Of a DNA stretch of 64,000 nucleotides, positions 8,618-17,811 are shown piece by piece. The DNA is taken from positions 55,973 through 119,972 of the forward strand of contig JAGBHK010000002.1 in NCBI GenBank assembly GCA_017935565.1. The letters are read 5' to 3'. The notes beneath the pieces are model-generated. The model was not told the DNA's origin. It saw only the letters and a list, made by a program, of their open reading frames with translations, and made no database searches. Position numbers and translations under genes: made by a program. The stretch is from Lachnospiraceae bacterium (GTDB lineage Bacteria; Bacillota; Clostridia; Lachnospirales; Lachnospiraceae). How positions within the stretch are numbered: the stretch's first letter is position 1; each line of letters starts with the position of its first letter.

Positions 8618-9151
8618 ATGAAACAAGAACGATTAAATCTTTATCGGATAGATATAAAGTATATACGTAACTTACATAACATTGATAACAGGGTATCGTC
8701 TGTGTCACCTCAAATTGGCAAACATCATCGAATTTATGTCGGCATTGTAGTTATATGTAATGAGAGAAAATATCTAGTTCCACTATCCCATCCAGTTGAA
8801 AAACATAAAAAAATGCAACCCAGAGCAGATTTCGATAAAATAATAGATAAGCATGGAAAATTATTGGGTGTACTAAATTATAATCTTATGATTCCTGTAG
8901 AAGAAGGACAACTAATCAAAATCACCTTAAAATCAAATAATATGGATTCCCCAAAGGATAAATTTTACAAGCAGTTATGTATTGATGAACTTAATTGGTG
9001 CCGTAAAAATTCTGATATCATAATAAACAAAGCAAATTGTCTATATAAACTTTGTACTGAAGAATCTAATTATAAAGGCAAAATTCGTTGTCTAGACTTT
9101 AAACGTTTAGAATGTGAATGCGATAAATATAACCGAAAAAAAGAAGTTTAG
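8618..9151 (+). CDS. toxN: ToxN/AbiQ-family type III toxin endoribonuclease
   Basis: 177-residue RNase toxin that cleaves mRNA and its own antitoxin precursor, held inactive in a ToxN-ToxI assembly. The N-terminal LYRIDIKYIRNLHNIDNRV, the IYVGIVVICNERKYLVPLSHP core with its conserved serine, and the C-terminal KQLCIDELNWCRKN helix match the ToxN/AbiQ/CptN family, also by length. AAGGAG precedes the ATG. Members act in abortive phage defence and plasmid or locus maintenance. Upstream it has the antitoxin RNA and terminator; it is the only such gene on this strand for 10 kb. Confidence 0.93.
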   Translation: MKQERLNLYRIDIKYIRNLHNIDNRVSSVSPQIGKHHRIYVGIVVICNERKYLVPLSHPVEKHKKMQPRADFDKIIDKHGKLLGVLNYNLMIPVEEGQLIKITLKSNNMDSPKDKFYKQLCIDELNWCRKNSDIIINKANCLYKLCTEESNYKGKIRCLDFKRLECECDKYNRKKEV

Positions 9152-9173
9152 TTTTTTCCATTTTCCTATTTTT

Positions 9174-9911
9174 TCACCACAACATCTGCTTATTCTCCAC
9201 TACATACCTATACCCTTCTGACATAAACTTATGTATATCACAAGAATTAAACAAATTTCTAAAATAAGCCATTACATTTACATCATCAATCTGTATATCA
9301 TAAAAATGCTTATATGCAGGTTGTTTCTCACTACAATACTTTTTCAGCTCAGTCTCCTTTATGATAGCATCAATCACAATTTCAGATAACAACCACGTTG
9401 CACTTGGAGCATTATATTCATCCTTGCTTATGTTATCAAATAGCTCCACCCATTTTTCAAACCACACAAAATGAATAATCTCATGAATACAAGTAAGAAC
9501 CATCTCTTCGATACTTTTTCTGTAATTAATATCAAACGACCATTTATCCAAATATCGTGGACATACTGAATTAATTGAAAACTCCGCAATAATATCATTC
9601 TTGTATATTTTTTCACATCCAAATATATCATATAACATTCTAAATATATCAAACTCAATATCGTTCCAATGACAAGCAAGCTTATCTATTTTATCTGCAA
9701 TTTCAATTTCACTATTTTCATAGCGGGCAGACAATGTTTGAGTTATGATGTTATAACCAGCATTTTTATCAAGGCTATACAATAAATTTAAATCAAGTTC
9801 AAAGTTCTTGGCTAAATAATTTTGAACACGACCATATTTTTCATCGTAAATAATATTAACGATGCTATCACAATCCTCTTTGAAGTTTTTTCTTTTAAAT
9901 ATAACCGACAT
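9174..9911 (-). CDS. Putative zinc metallopeptidase-like protein (HExxH)
   Basis: 245-residue soluble protein of unrecognised family. The central LTCIHEIIHFVWFEKW carries an HExxH motif, and a downstream SEIVIDAII could supply the third glutamate ligand, as in gluzincins. No signal peptide or membrane segment. It ends the minus-strand unit beginning at the GNAT gene near 12.1 kb, 4 bases after the ArsC-like gene. Enzymatic activity is inferred from the motif alone. Confidence 0.6.
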   Translation of the reverse strand: MSVIFKRKNFKEDCDSIVNIIYDEKYGRVQNYLAKNFELDLNLLYSLDKNAGYNIITQTLSARYENSEIEIADKIDKLACHWNDIEFDIFRMLYDIFGCEKIYKNDIIAEFSINSVCPRYLDKWSFDINYRKSIEEMVLTCIHEIIHFVWFEKWVELFDNISKDEYNAPSATWLLSEIVIDAIIKETELKKYCSEKQPAYKHFYDIQIDDVNVMAYFRNLFNSCDIHKFMSEGYRYVVENKQMLW

Positions 9912-9915
9912 AACG

Positions 9916-10266
9916 TTATAATAATGACCCTTCCCACTCTGTTTCCTTAAATCCCGTCAACACAAAATCATCCCCTACAACTAGTGGTCTCTTCACAAGC
10001 ATTCCATTGGTTGCCAATAACTTCAACTGCTCCTTTTCACTCATATCAGCAAGCTTGTCCTTCAATCCCATTTCCTTGTACAACAATCCACTTGTATTAA
10101 AAAACTTCTTAAGTGGCAATCCGCTCATCTTATACCACTTTGACAATTCATCAAAGCTTGGGTTATCTTCCACAATCGGGCGTTCCTCAAATTCCACATT
10201 TCTATCCTCTAACCATTTCAATGCCTTTTGACATGTACTACATTTTCTATAAACTAATACTAACAT
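9916..10266 (-). CDS. ArsC/Spx-family thioredoxin-fold protein
   Basis: 116-residue protein with the N-terminal CSTCQKALKWL redox site and the RPLVVGDDFVLTGF segment typical of the ArsC/YffB/Spx family. The family includes glutaredoxin-linked arsenate reductases and the Spx regulator. The CxxC-like CSTC and the absence of arsenic genes nearby point to a YffB/Spx-like redox protein rather than a dedicated arsenate reductase. It is 15 bases from the upstream Nudix gene. Confidence 0.88.
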   Translation of the reverse strand: MLVLVYRKCSTCQKALKWLEDRNVEFEERPIVEDNPSFDELSKWYKMSGLPLKKFFNTSGLLYKEMGLKDKLADMSEKEQLKLLATNGMLVKRPLVVGDDFVLTGFKETEWEGSLL

Positions 10267-10281
10267 AAAATTTTCCTTCCT

Positions 10282-10734
10282 CTACTTCAACTCATACTTC
10301 CATTGTCCATTTTCTATCATATAATGAAATTCATTGATATCATCCTCTATAAAGACTCTAAGCAAATCTTCCATACCATTTGCAAGTTTTCCCTTCTTCA
10401 TCTCCTCCAATGGCATCCATTTTACTTCGCCTTCATCCGAGGATTTTAACTCACCCTTAAATTTATCTGTTTTGTATAACACAACTAGATATCTAGAGCC
10501 ATCCTTCTTCTGCCAATCCTTGGTACCACATATTCTTGGGCACCCTATTGTAAGTCCTGTTTCTTCATACACTTCACGAATTACAGAATCCACAAATGAC
10601 TCTCCCTTTTCAATATGTCCACCAGGAAATGTCAATCCACACCACTTATCATCAACCTTGTCCTGAACAAGAACATTTCCTTTATCATCATACACCATAC
10701 ACATATTGGTAAGTGTCACAATCTCTGTTCGCAT
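10282..10734 (-). CDS. Nudix hydrolase (MutT-like)
   Basis: 150-residue hydrolase of nucleoside diphosphates linked to another moiety. The Nudix box is GGHIEKGESFVDSVIREVYE followed by ETGL, with the catalytic REVYEE glutamates. The size and sequence resemble the 8-oxo-dGTP diphosphatase type. ATG at 10734 is chosen because GAGAGG lies 9 bases upstream; an upstream in-frame start would overlap the preceding GNAT gene. Confidence 0.9.
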   Translation of the reverse strand: MRTEIVTLTNMCMVYDDKGNVLVQDKVDDKWCGLTFPGGHIEKGESFVDSVIREVYEETGLTIGCPRICGTKDWQKKDGSRYLVVLYKTDKFKGELKSSDEGEVKWMPLEEMKKGKLANGMEDLLRVFIEDDINEFHYMIENGQWKYELK

Positions 10735-10754
10735 TATAATATACCTCTCATTCT

Positions 10755-11204
10755 CTATTCCAACCACTGTATAAATGCAGTTTTATCTGAACTATTATAT
10801 CCTGCATTTTCATAAAATTCTAATATTTTCATATCTTTTGAACCAGTTAACAGCATCATTTTATAACAATTATTATTTAATGCAATCTCCTTTGCATAAT
10901 TCAAGCACATTGATGCATATCCATTACTTCTGTAATCCTTGTGTGTAACTACATTTTCAATGAATGCATAAGGTCTTACGTTTCTTGTAAGATTCGGTAT
11001 AATAACACACGCACAACTAGCTACAATTTTACCATCAATTTCGCACACGATTAGATGATGGTCATTATCTGACAATATCTTATCCCAAGCATTTTTTAAT
11101 TGCTCTGATTCTTCTGGTATATTGGTTTCATGTAAATGTAGATATAATTCTAATATTTCATTTAAATCTTCTTTTCTTGCTTCTCTAATCATAATTTTCA
11201 CCAC
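10755..11204 (-). CDS. GNAT-family N-acetyltransferase
   Basis: 149-residue acetyltransferase. The acetyl-CoA-binding stretch THKDYRSNGYASMCLNYAKE and the terminal EFYENAGYN are clear. A start four codons later (MIREARKED) is also plausible. It is embedded in the Nudix/GNAT run and likely translated from the same transcript. Substrate unknown. Confidence 0.85.
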   Translation of the reverse strand: MVKIMIREARKEDLNEILELYLHLHETNIPEESEQLKNAWDKILSDNDHHLIVCEIDGKIVASCACVIIPNLTRNVRPYAFIENVVTHKDYRSNGYASMCLNYAKEIALNNNCYKMMLLTGSKDMKILEFYENAGYNSSDKTAFIQWLE

Positions 11205-11211
11205 ATTTTAA

Positions 11212-11694
11212 TCACTTCATTTCCGTAAACACCACTTTTTCACCATCTGCAACCCCTCCATAAATCTCCTGAGTATACATTCCAATCCCCATATAATGCT
11301 TCATTACATTTTGTCCGGAAAATGACATACCCAACTCCCTTATTTCATCATAATCGAACCATTTTAGAACACCTTCGTTGGATTGTAAATCCATTTCAGT
11401 CCCATTTTCTAGATTTGCAAAATAAAAGTAATTAATTCGAATTTCTCCATTTGTATGTCGCATTGTTATATATCTTAATCTTAAATCGCTTAACATATCC
11501 TCTGTTAAAGATAATTCCTCGTTCAACTCCCTTAGCACACACGCCCTTGCATCATTTAATTCAAACTCTTCGAAATGTCCGCCTGCCGAGCCAATCCAAA
11601 CATTGTTGACAACACTTCCACCTTGTCGGTTTAAAAGTAATATCTTGTCATTACAACATAAAAAAATCGATGTCATATTTCTTTGTTTTTGCAT
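11212..11694 (-). CDS. Nudix hydrolase
   Basis: 160-residue Nudix protein. The Nudix box spans GGHFEEFELNDARACVLREL with NEEL after it, including the REL-NEE catalytic core. The N-terminal MTSIFLCCNDKILLLNRQGG strand pattern is typical. It follows the GNAT gene by only 3 bases, indicating co-transcription. Substrate cannot be told from sequence. Confidence 0.87.
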   Translation of the reverse strand: MQKQRNMTSIFLCCNDKILLLNRQGGSVVNNVWIGSAGGHFEEFELNDARACVLRELNEELSLTEDMLSDLRLRYITMRHTNGEIRINYFYFANLENGTEMDLQSNEGVLKWFDYDEIRELGMSFSGQNVMKHYMGIGMYTQEIYGGVADGEKVVFTEMK

Positions 11695-11697
11695 AGT

Positions 11698-12144
11698 TCA
11701 TTCTCCAATATACTTAATGTAAAATCCAACTTCATTTCCACGCTTATTAATATACTCGTGGTCTAACTCAAATCCCAGTCTTTGATGTAGCATAATACTT
11801 TTCTCATTATCTTTACGGATCTGCGCCACAACAATCTTATACCCTTTTTTCTTCGCAACATCAATTGCCATCCCCACTGCCTGCGTACCATATCCTTTAC
11901 CACGATATTCTTCAAAGATTTCAGGACCGCAGCTAATCACACTTTGGGTATGCTGATATAAAGATATCATACCTACAGGCATATCATTATCAACAATTGC
12001 AAACATTTCATAATATTTACCGTCTACATTTTTACTATTCCAAAGTTTTATTTTTTCTTGAATTTCTCGGTTAGTTTCATCTTCATATTTGCATTTTTTC
12101 AATAGTGAAATATCCGCATTTGTAAAATTTCTTAGTTTTATCAT
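11698..12144 (-). CDS. GNAT-family N-acetyltransferase (RimJ-like)
   Basis: 148-residue acetyltransferase with EEYRGKGYGTQAVGMAIDVA as the acetyl-CoA loop, followed by NEKSIMLHQRLGFE, a RimJ/RimL-like ending. First gene of the five- to six-gene minus-strand run down to 9174, with GGTGGGG before the ATG and a good promoter upstream. Substrate unknown. Confidence 0.87.
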   Translation of the reverse strand: MIKLRNFTNADISLLKKCKYEDETNREIQEKIKLWNSKNVDGKYYEMFAIVDNDMPVGMISLYQHTQSVISCGPEIFEEYRGKGYGTQAVGMAIDVAKKKGYKIVVAQIRKDNEKSIMLHQRLGFELDHEYINKRGNEVGFYIKYIGE

Positions 12145-12189
12145 TTCCCCACCTTCTCCTATTCTACGCTCTTCAAAATTCTACCCCTA

Positions 12190-12218
12190 ATTATACAACA
12201 ACCACTCTTTAATAACAA
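12190..12218 (-). promoter_or_regulatory. Promoter of the GNAT/Nudix run
   Basis: Minus-strand TTGTTA (12218-12213), a 17-base spacer and TATAAT (12195-12190), about 45 bases upstream of the first ATG of the 12144-9174 gene run. Confidence 0.7.
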
Positions 12219-12261
12219 CAAGATGACATACAATTTTACACAAAACTTAGAAATATCCCCT

Positions 12262-12305
12262 AAAAAAATCGGGTCAAAACCGACGCAATGTCAATGTTTT
12301 GACCC
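12262..12305 (-). terminator. Terminator downstream of the GH2 gene
   Basis: Perfect 10-bp stem GGGTCAAAAC/GTTTTGACCC with a 15-nt loop, followed on the minus strand by GATTTTTTTAGG. It ends the transcript containing the GH2 gene. Confidence 0.88.
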
Positions 12306-12334
12306 AATCATAGCATATCAATTAATATATAACC

Positions 12335-14131
12335 CTACTCCTCTATAGCTGCCTTCCTACTATTTATCTTTCTAAAAATATCTACATCAAACTTAGGTCT
12401 TCTATCATAATCATACAAGCCGTTTGTCTCCTGCTCAATGTCATACAGCTGTGTATAGCAAAAGCCCATAATATTAGGATTATCAAGCAATACATTTGTC
12501 AAGCCCTCATATCTTTTTATAAATTCATCCTCTGTCTTAGGAGCATCTCCATAGCCCCATGCATCAGTCTGACTTTCGTCCACATTCCACTTGATTCCAC
12601 CATATTCACTGATAAACACAGGCAATCCCTTAGTATAGTGTTGTCTTGCAGGATGCTCTTCGTGAAATTCTCCTCCATTTCCAAAGGCTTCATAACACTC
12701 AGCAAACTCCTTAACATCCTGTCTATAATTATGTAAATCATAAATATCAGTAATGACATGGAAATTTCCTGAAGTATCAATACAAGGTCTTGTACAATCA
12801 AGAGCCTTTGTCATCTTGTAGATATTTGCAAGTATCTTATCATTCTGCCTCTTTCCACAATAATCCCAAGTCTCATTAAATGGGCACCAGCCTATGATAG
12901 AAGGATGATTAAAGTCTCTCTCTACCGCCTCAAGCCACTCTGGCATAAAATTAAGAAATGCCTCCGGATTAGATAAATCAAGTCCCCAGTTGCCATGCTC
13001 TCCCCATACAAGATAGCCCTCTCTGTCACAATGATACAAGAACCTTGGCTCAAATATCTTTTGATGAAGTCTGGCTCCATTAAAGCCCAATGCCATAGAT
13101 AGCTTGATATCATTTAATAATGCTTCATCACTTGGAGCTGTATAAATGCTCTCTCTATAAAAGCCCTGGTCAAGAACAGTTCTCTGGAAAACAGTTTTAC
13201 CATTTAACATAAACTTATATCCATCTAATCTAACTTCTCGCATACCTGCATAACTGTATACAGTATCATATGTGACATTATTATTATTATCATTATTACA
13301 TTCATCAGTATTCATAGCCTTAGATATATTCGCCACAGCTTCCAGCTCAAGCTTTATATCATACAATCTGCCATTACCACATTCCCATAAATGTAATTCA
13401 CTGACCATCAAGTTAATCTTATTGTCATCCCCACAGACGTTCTTAGTCACACAGCCAACATTTTTTCCCTTATAGTTTGCCGTAACTGTAAGCTTACCGC
13501 TTCCACATACCTTCACATCTATATGAAAACAACCATCCTGAATATCAGGATAATACTTAACACTCTTTATATATGATTTTGGAACAAATTCAAGCCAGAC
13601 AGTCTGCCATATACCCGTAGTTCTTGTATAGTCACAGCCTTGTGAATAGTATGAGCCTGCCTGCTTACCTCTTGGTTGCAAGCCGCTTCGAACATCATCC
13701 TTGGCATAAACAACAATAGTATTTTCTCCAACATCCACATAATCTGTAATGTCAAATTCAAAGGAACTATATCCTCCTATATGACTTCCAACTTCCTTTT
13801 CATTCACAAACACTTTAGTCTCGTAATCAACTGCACCAAAATGTAACAACACTCGACCTGCCAACTGTTTCTCAGTCAGCTCTACCGTGCGACGATACCA
13901 CACAGCCGGAATAAAATCTGTATAACCAATACCACTCAATTTGCTCTCAGGACAAAATGGTACATTGATTTCCTTATCAAACACCTTTCTTGATTCTTCA
14001 TAATCAAGATACCATTTTCTCTCCATACCGCTAACACCAAAATCAAATGCAAAGTCCCATTTTCCATTTAAATTCATCCACTGCTCTCTCTCAAACTGTG
14101 GATTTGGATGCTCCATTCTGTAGTTCATCAT
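12335..14131 (-). CDS. Glycoside hydrolase family 2 protein
   Basis: 598-residue enzyme: sugar-binding jelly-roll (about 20-185), immunoglobulin-like domain (185-300), then TIM barrel. The acid/base is E420 in GWCPFNETWDY and the nucleophile is E509 in VFISEYGGI. At about 600 residues it is shorter than LacZ and lacks the C-terminal domains, like compact GH2 beta-galactosidase or beta-glucuronidase relatives. No signal peptide, so it acts inside the cell. A low-complexity Asn-rich insert (about 279-285) sits in the Ig domain. GGAGG precedes tandem ATGs. Confidence 0.92.
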   Translation of the reverse strand: MMNYRMEHPNPQFEREQWMNLNGKWDFAFDFGVSGMERKWYLDYEESRKVFDKEINVPFCPESKLSGIGYTDFIPAVWYRRTVELTEKQLAGRVLLHFGAVDYETKVFVNEKEVGSHIGGYSSFEFDITDYVDVGENTIVVYAKDDVRSGLQPRGKQAGSYYSQGCDYTRTTGIWQTVWLEFVPKSYIKSVKYYPDIQDGCFHIDVKVCGSGKLTVTANYKGKNVGCVTKNVCGDDNKINLMVSELHLWECGNGRLYDIKLELEAVANISKAMNTDECNNDNNNNVTYDTVYSYAGMREVRLDGYKFMLNGKTVFQRTVLDQGFYRESIYTAPSDEALLNDIKLSMALGFNGARLHQKIFEPRFLYHCDREGYLVWGEHGNWGLDLSNPEAFLNFMPEWLEAVERDFNHPSIIGWCPFNETWDYCGKRQNDKILANIYKMTKALDCTRPCIDTSGNFHVITDIYDLHNYRQDVKEFAECYEAFGNGGEFHEEHPARQHYTKGLPVFISEYGGIKWNVDESQTDAWGYGDAPKTEDEFIKRYEGLTNVLLDNPNIMGFCYTQLYDIEQETNGLYDYDRRPKFDVDIFRKINSRKAAIEE

Positions 14132-14167
14132 ATCTACCTCCTAGAAAAAACTGATTTTACTCCTTCA

Positions 14168-16573
14168 TTAATCACCAAAACCCTGTGATGCCTTCGCATA
14201 TGCTTTCAACTTGGCATATACCTTACCATGCACACTATTTTCAGGATATAAGCCATTAGCATCCTTCTCCCCGGCAGGATACTTCATAAGAAGTTCGATT
14301 CCCTCATCAATGTGTGTTATAGGGTAAATATGGAACATATTAGCCTTCACGGCAGCTATGACTTCGTCACTTAAAACAAGTTCCTTTATATTTGAGGCCG
14401 GTATAATAACACCCTGACTGCCTGTAAGTCCGCGCTTTTTACACAACTCAAAGAAACCTTCTATCTTATAAGTCACACCACCAATTGCCTGTATCTCACC
14501 CTTTTGGTTCACCGAACCAGTAACTGCCAGCTCCTGTCTGATAGGAAGCCCTGCAAGTGATGAAATAATGCAATAAAGCTCTGTGCTTGACGCACTATCA
14601 CCGTCTATTCCATTGTAATTCTGTTCAAAACACACTCTGCATGACAATGACATTGGAAATTCCTGTGCATAGGTCTGTCCTAAAAAGCCTGTTATTATCT
14701 GAACACCCTTATCATGAGTCTGTCCACTCATTCTAGCTTCTTTTTCAATATTTACAATTCCTGACTCACCAACATAAGTAGTTGCAGTAATTCTTGACGG
14801 TGTACCAAAGCTGTAGCTACCCATATCAAGCACAGCCAAACCATTGATTTGACCAATTTCCTCACCCTGTGTGTCAATCATTATTACATCTTCATCAAGC
14901 ATCTCATCAAGCTTTTCCTCATACAACTTCACACGTTGCTCTTTCTCATATATTGTTTTCTTGATATGCTCATTGGTAATAATTGTGGCATTTTCAAGCT
15001 GTGCCCATGTATGTGCCTCACCCAGTATCTCAGCAAGATAATTGAAACGCGTAGAAAGCTTGTCCTGGCGTTCTGCAAATCTAGATGAATACTCAATAAC
15101 AGCGCACACCGCACTAATATCAAATTCCAAGGTTTTTTCTCTATCCACAAATCTCTTAATAAATCTTGCGATTTTAGTCATATTTTCTGAATTTCGTGGC
15201 ATTTCAGAATCAAAATCAGCTCTTATCTTAAAAAATTTATCAAATTCTTCATCACTGGCGCTTAAAAGCTCATAGAAATAATCACTACCTATCATAATAA
15301 CTTTTATCTTAGCCGGAATAGGCTCCGGTTTAAGAGTTGGAGCAGCATTATTCCCCTGCAACTCCCTAATGGAATCCATATCTATTTCATTAGTTTTTAT
15401 TAATCTTCGAAGAGCCTCCCATGAATGAGGCGATGAAAGAACATCCTGAGCCTGTACAATAATATAGCCTCCATTTGCCTGATGAAACAGTCCGCTCTTT
15501 ATCTTCATAAAATCAGTTGTCAGACTACCAAACTCACTGTCATACTCAATCTCTCCCATTAAATTGGTATATGTAGGGTTAAATGTAACTACAACCGGTG
15601 CACCTACAGCTTCTGAATTATCCACTATAAGATTGACACCATATCTTAGCAGTATATCCTCATCCTGCTTCTTACCAAGAAATGGTAACAGCGCTGAAAC
15701 ATTCTCATCCTGCGATGCTTCACTCTCTACAAACCCATCCAGATTATCAAGCACATTATCTTTGACAGCCTCAATGTACTTCACTACGCATTCATAAGTT
15801 TTATACTTACTTGTCAATTCTTCCACATAATGTCCAATGGCATATAATCCTACCTTGCGGTCTAATTCCTCCACCTGCTTAACACATTCCTTCTCAAGCT
15901 CATGAACCTCTTTCATAAAAGACGCCACTTTTTCCTGAATTTTTTCAGTTTTATCATCTATTAAATCCTTCTCATCATCAGAAAGAGCATTATATGTTTC
16001 TTCATCAATAGGCTGACCGTTGATAATTGGCAGAAAACAAATTCCCGTCTGAGTATTCTTAACCTGCAAATCATTTTCTGCCGCAAGCTCACTCATTTTA
16101 TCAATAAGTATGTCCTGTTTTTCTTCGTAGCTATGTATAATGGCAAATTTTTCTCTATCATATTCCTCAGCAAGAAACGCCTTTTGAATTTCTCTCTGAA
16201 ATACTTGCACCAATTCTTCCATATCTGCCTTGAATTTTCTGCCAACTCCCGGCTCAAAGCTAAGAGCCATAGGTTTTTTTGGATTTTCAAAATTATATAC
16301 ATAACACCAGTCCATCGGCACAGTTTCCGTTTCGGCAATCCTCTTTGCACTTCCCTTTGCATATGTGGTTTTACCTGTTCCAGACGGCCCGGACATATAA
16401 ATATTATATCCCTTAAGCTTAACCGCCAAACCAAAATCAAAAGCCTTAACAGCTCTCTCCTGCCCTATGATTCCTTCAAGTGGCTCCAATTCCCCCGTTG
16501 TTTCAAACAAAAACTCATTTGGCATACAACAATTTTTCAACTGAGTATACTCTAATTCCTGTATCTTTCTCAT
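14168..16573 (-). CDS. Lon-like ATP-dependent protease (AAA+ / S16)
   Basis: 801-residue ATP-dependent serine protease. Walker A is GPSGTGKTT at about 62-70. The C-terminal S16 domain has Ser660 in GDSAS and Lys703 in YKIEG, the same 43-residue spacing as the E. coli Lon dyad. It lacks the N-terminal LonA substrate domain and has a long insert between the Walker A region and the later ATPase motifs, as in the Lon-like proteins of Firmicutes and proteobacteria. It is not the housekeeping LonA. GGAGG precedes the ATG; GH2 lies 37 bases downstream. Confidence 0.92.
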   Translation of the reverse strand: MRKIQELEYTQLKNCCMPNEFLFETTGELEPLEGIIGQERAVKAFDFGLAVKLKGYNIYMSGPSGTGKTTYAKGSAKRIAETETVPMDWCYVYNFENPKKPMALSFEPGVGRKFKADMEELVQVFQREIQKAFLAEEYDREKFAIIHSYEEKQDILIDKMSELAAENDLQVKNTQTGICFLPIINGQPIDEETYNALSDDEKDLIDDKTEKIQEKVASFMKEVHELEKECVKQVEELDRKVGLYAIGHYVEELTSKYKTYECVVKYIEAVKDNVLDNLDGFVESEASQDENVSALLPFLGKKQDEDILLRYGVNLIVDNSEAVGAPVVVTFNPTYTNLMGEIEYDSEFGSLTTDFMKIKSGLFHQANGGYIIVQAQDVLSSPHSWEALRRLIKTNEIDMDSIRELQGNNAAPTLKPEPIPAKIKVIMIGSDYFYELLSASDEEFDKFFKIRADFDSEMPRNSENMTKIARFIKRFVDREKTLEFDISAVCAVIEYSSRFAERQDKLSTRFNYLAEILGEAHTWAQLENATIITNEHIKKTIYEKEQRVKLYEEKLDEMLDEDVIMIDTQGEEIGQINGLAVLDMGSYSFGTPSRITATTYVGESGIVNIEKEARMSGQTHDKGVQIITGFLGQTYAQEFPMSLSCRVCFEQNYNGIDGDSASSTELYCIISSLAGLPIRQELAVTGSVNQKGEIQAIGGVTYKIEGFFELCKKRGLTGSQGVIIPASNIKELVLSDEVIAAVKANMFHIYPITHIDEGIELLMKYPAGEKDANGLYPENSVHGKVYAKLKAYAKASQGFGD

Positions 16574-16644
16574 ACTTCCTCCAATCCAAACAGTTTTTCA
16601 CACTATTCTACATAAATCTTTTATTTATAACACTAAATGCTTTC

Positions 16645-17811
16645 TTAAATCAACTGACAATTATCCTTAAGCAATCTAGCCAGCTCATACGCCAATTTTC
16701 TAATCTCAACCATGTCAGGATTTTCCTGATTTCTGAAGCGATTAATCTTTAATGTAGGTGGCTCGTACATTGGCACTAACTGACAGCCTTCCAAAAGATT
16801 TGCACAAAATTCACAAGCTTCAAGTATTTCCTCTACAGACTTTCTTTCAGCCTTAAAAACTTCTGTCTTTTCCTCCAATGCTGCGCGAAGCATCTTTATA
16901 CCTCTTTCTGCGTAACCTTCCTTATTTGCATTGGTCTTAATTGCAGTTTCCTTACGATTCATATGGAAACCCATAAGTGCAGCAACAATATAACCATCTC
17001 TTATTGTTCCATCCGGATAGAATATTCCATGAATATCACCCCAATATCCACCAATCATAAGTTCAAATACATACCAGCCTGCATTGTATTTTTCACACAT
17101 TTCAATAGCAAGATCATACGGATTCGCACGACCAAGACATCCCATTTCACTGTTTATAAACGGCTTATTATACTTGTCTGCCACAGCCTTTACAGACTCA
17201 TATGTCCCAGCAACTTCCTTGTGTGTACAGAAATAATCATGGACTGAAATAACATCTACCTCTTCCACTGTAGGCTCTATATCCCACGCAAATGTATGCC
17301 CTATTGTAATTGGATTATCTTTATCAATACTCTTAACAAATCTACTGTAATGTCTTAGGAAAGCCCACATTTTTTCAAGGCGCATTTCCTTTTCTTCTTC
17401 AGGAGACTTCATAATATAATCATTGCAGGATGGCTCATTCATAACATCCCACATAATAAGTCCCGGCTCATCCTTTAATGCATTTACCACATCAGTTACA
17501 TATTTTTCTCCATCTTCATAAAATTCCGGTTCAAGAATATCCGGATTTAAACCATTTCCGTTAAATAATATTGGCATCGTTGTAAAACCAACTTCATAAG
17601 CTGTACGCACATAAGTTACAAGTCCATCGATAAACTTCTGTGGGTTCTCCTTGTAATGCTCGTAAGCAAGCCATATTCTTGTACTGTTTAGATTTAAACG
17701 CTTACCGTAGCCTAACTCTCTTTTTACCTGCTCAACTGGTGTAAAATATGGTAAACCATAGCACACACCCCTTATAAAACTGTAATCATCCTTTGTTTTT
17801 GTTGCTTTCAT
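16645..17811 (-). CDS. Clan GH-A glycoside hydrolase (GH5-like)
   Basis: 388-residue TIM-barrel hydrolase. The acid/base is E126 in WDVMNEP and the nucleophile is E222 in INSEMG, the standard clan GH-A positions on strands 4 and 7. RIWLAYEHY and VISVHDYF add further barrel motifs. No signal peptide, so cytoplasmic. The exact GH family and substrate (beta-mannan, beta-glucan or other) are not resolved by eye. Its ATG overlaps the stop of the phosphoesterase gene (ATGA), indicating translational coupling. Confidence 0.8.
   Translation of the reverse strand: MKATKTKDDYSFIRGVCYGLPYFTPVEQVKRELGYGKRLNLNSTRIWLAYEHYKENPQKFIDGLVTYVRTAYEVGFTTMPILFNGNGLNPDILEPEFYEDGEKYVTDVVNALKDEPGLIMWDVMNEPSCNDYIMKSPEEEKEMRLEKMWAFLRHYSRFVKSIDKDNPITIGHTFAWDIEPTVEEVDVISVHDYFCTHKEVAGTYESVKAVADKYNKPFINSEMGCLGRANPYDLAIEMCEKYNAGWYVFELMIGGYWGDIHGIFYPDGTIRDGYIVAALMGFHMNRKETAIKTNANKEGYAERGIKMLRAALEEKTEVFKAERKSVEEILEACEFCANLLEGCQLVPMYEPPTLKINRFRNQENPDMVEIRKLAYELARLLKDNCQLI

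Noticed and set aside
9916-10266. Dedicated arsenate reductase linked to the ArsB-like permease at 61.5 kb.
   Set aside because: The genes are 51 kb apart with no ArsR or other ars gene; the ArsC/Spx fold and the permease family both have many non-arsenic members.
16133-16555. A 140-codon plus-strand frame opposite the Lon-like gene.
   Set aside because: Antisense shadow; composition driven by the opposite coding strand.
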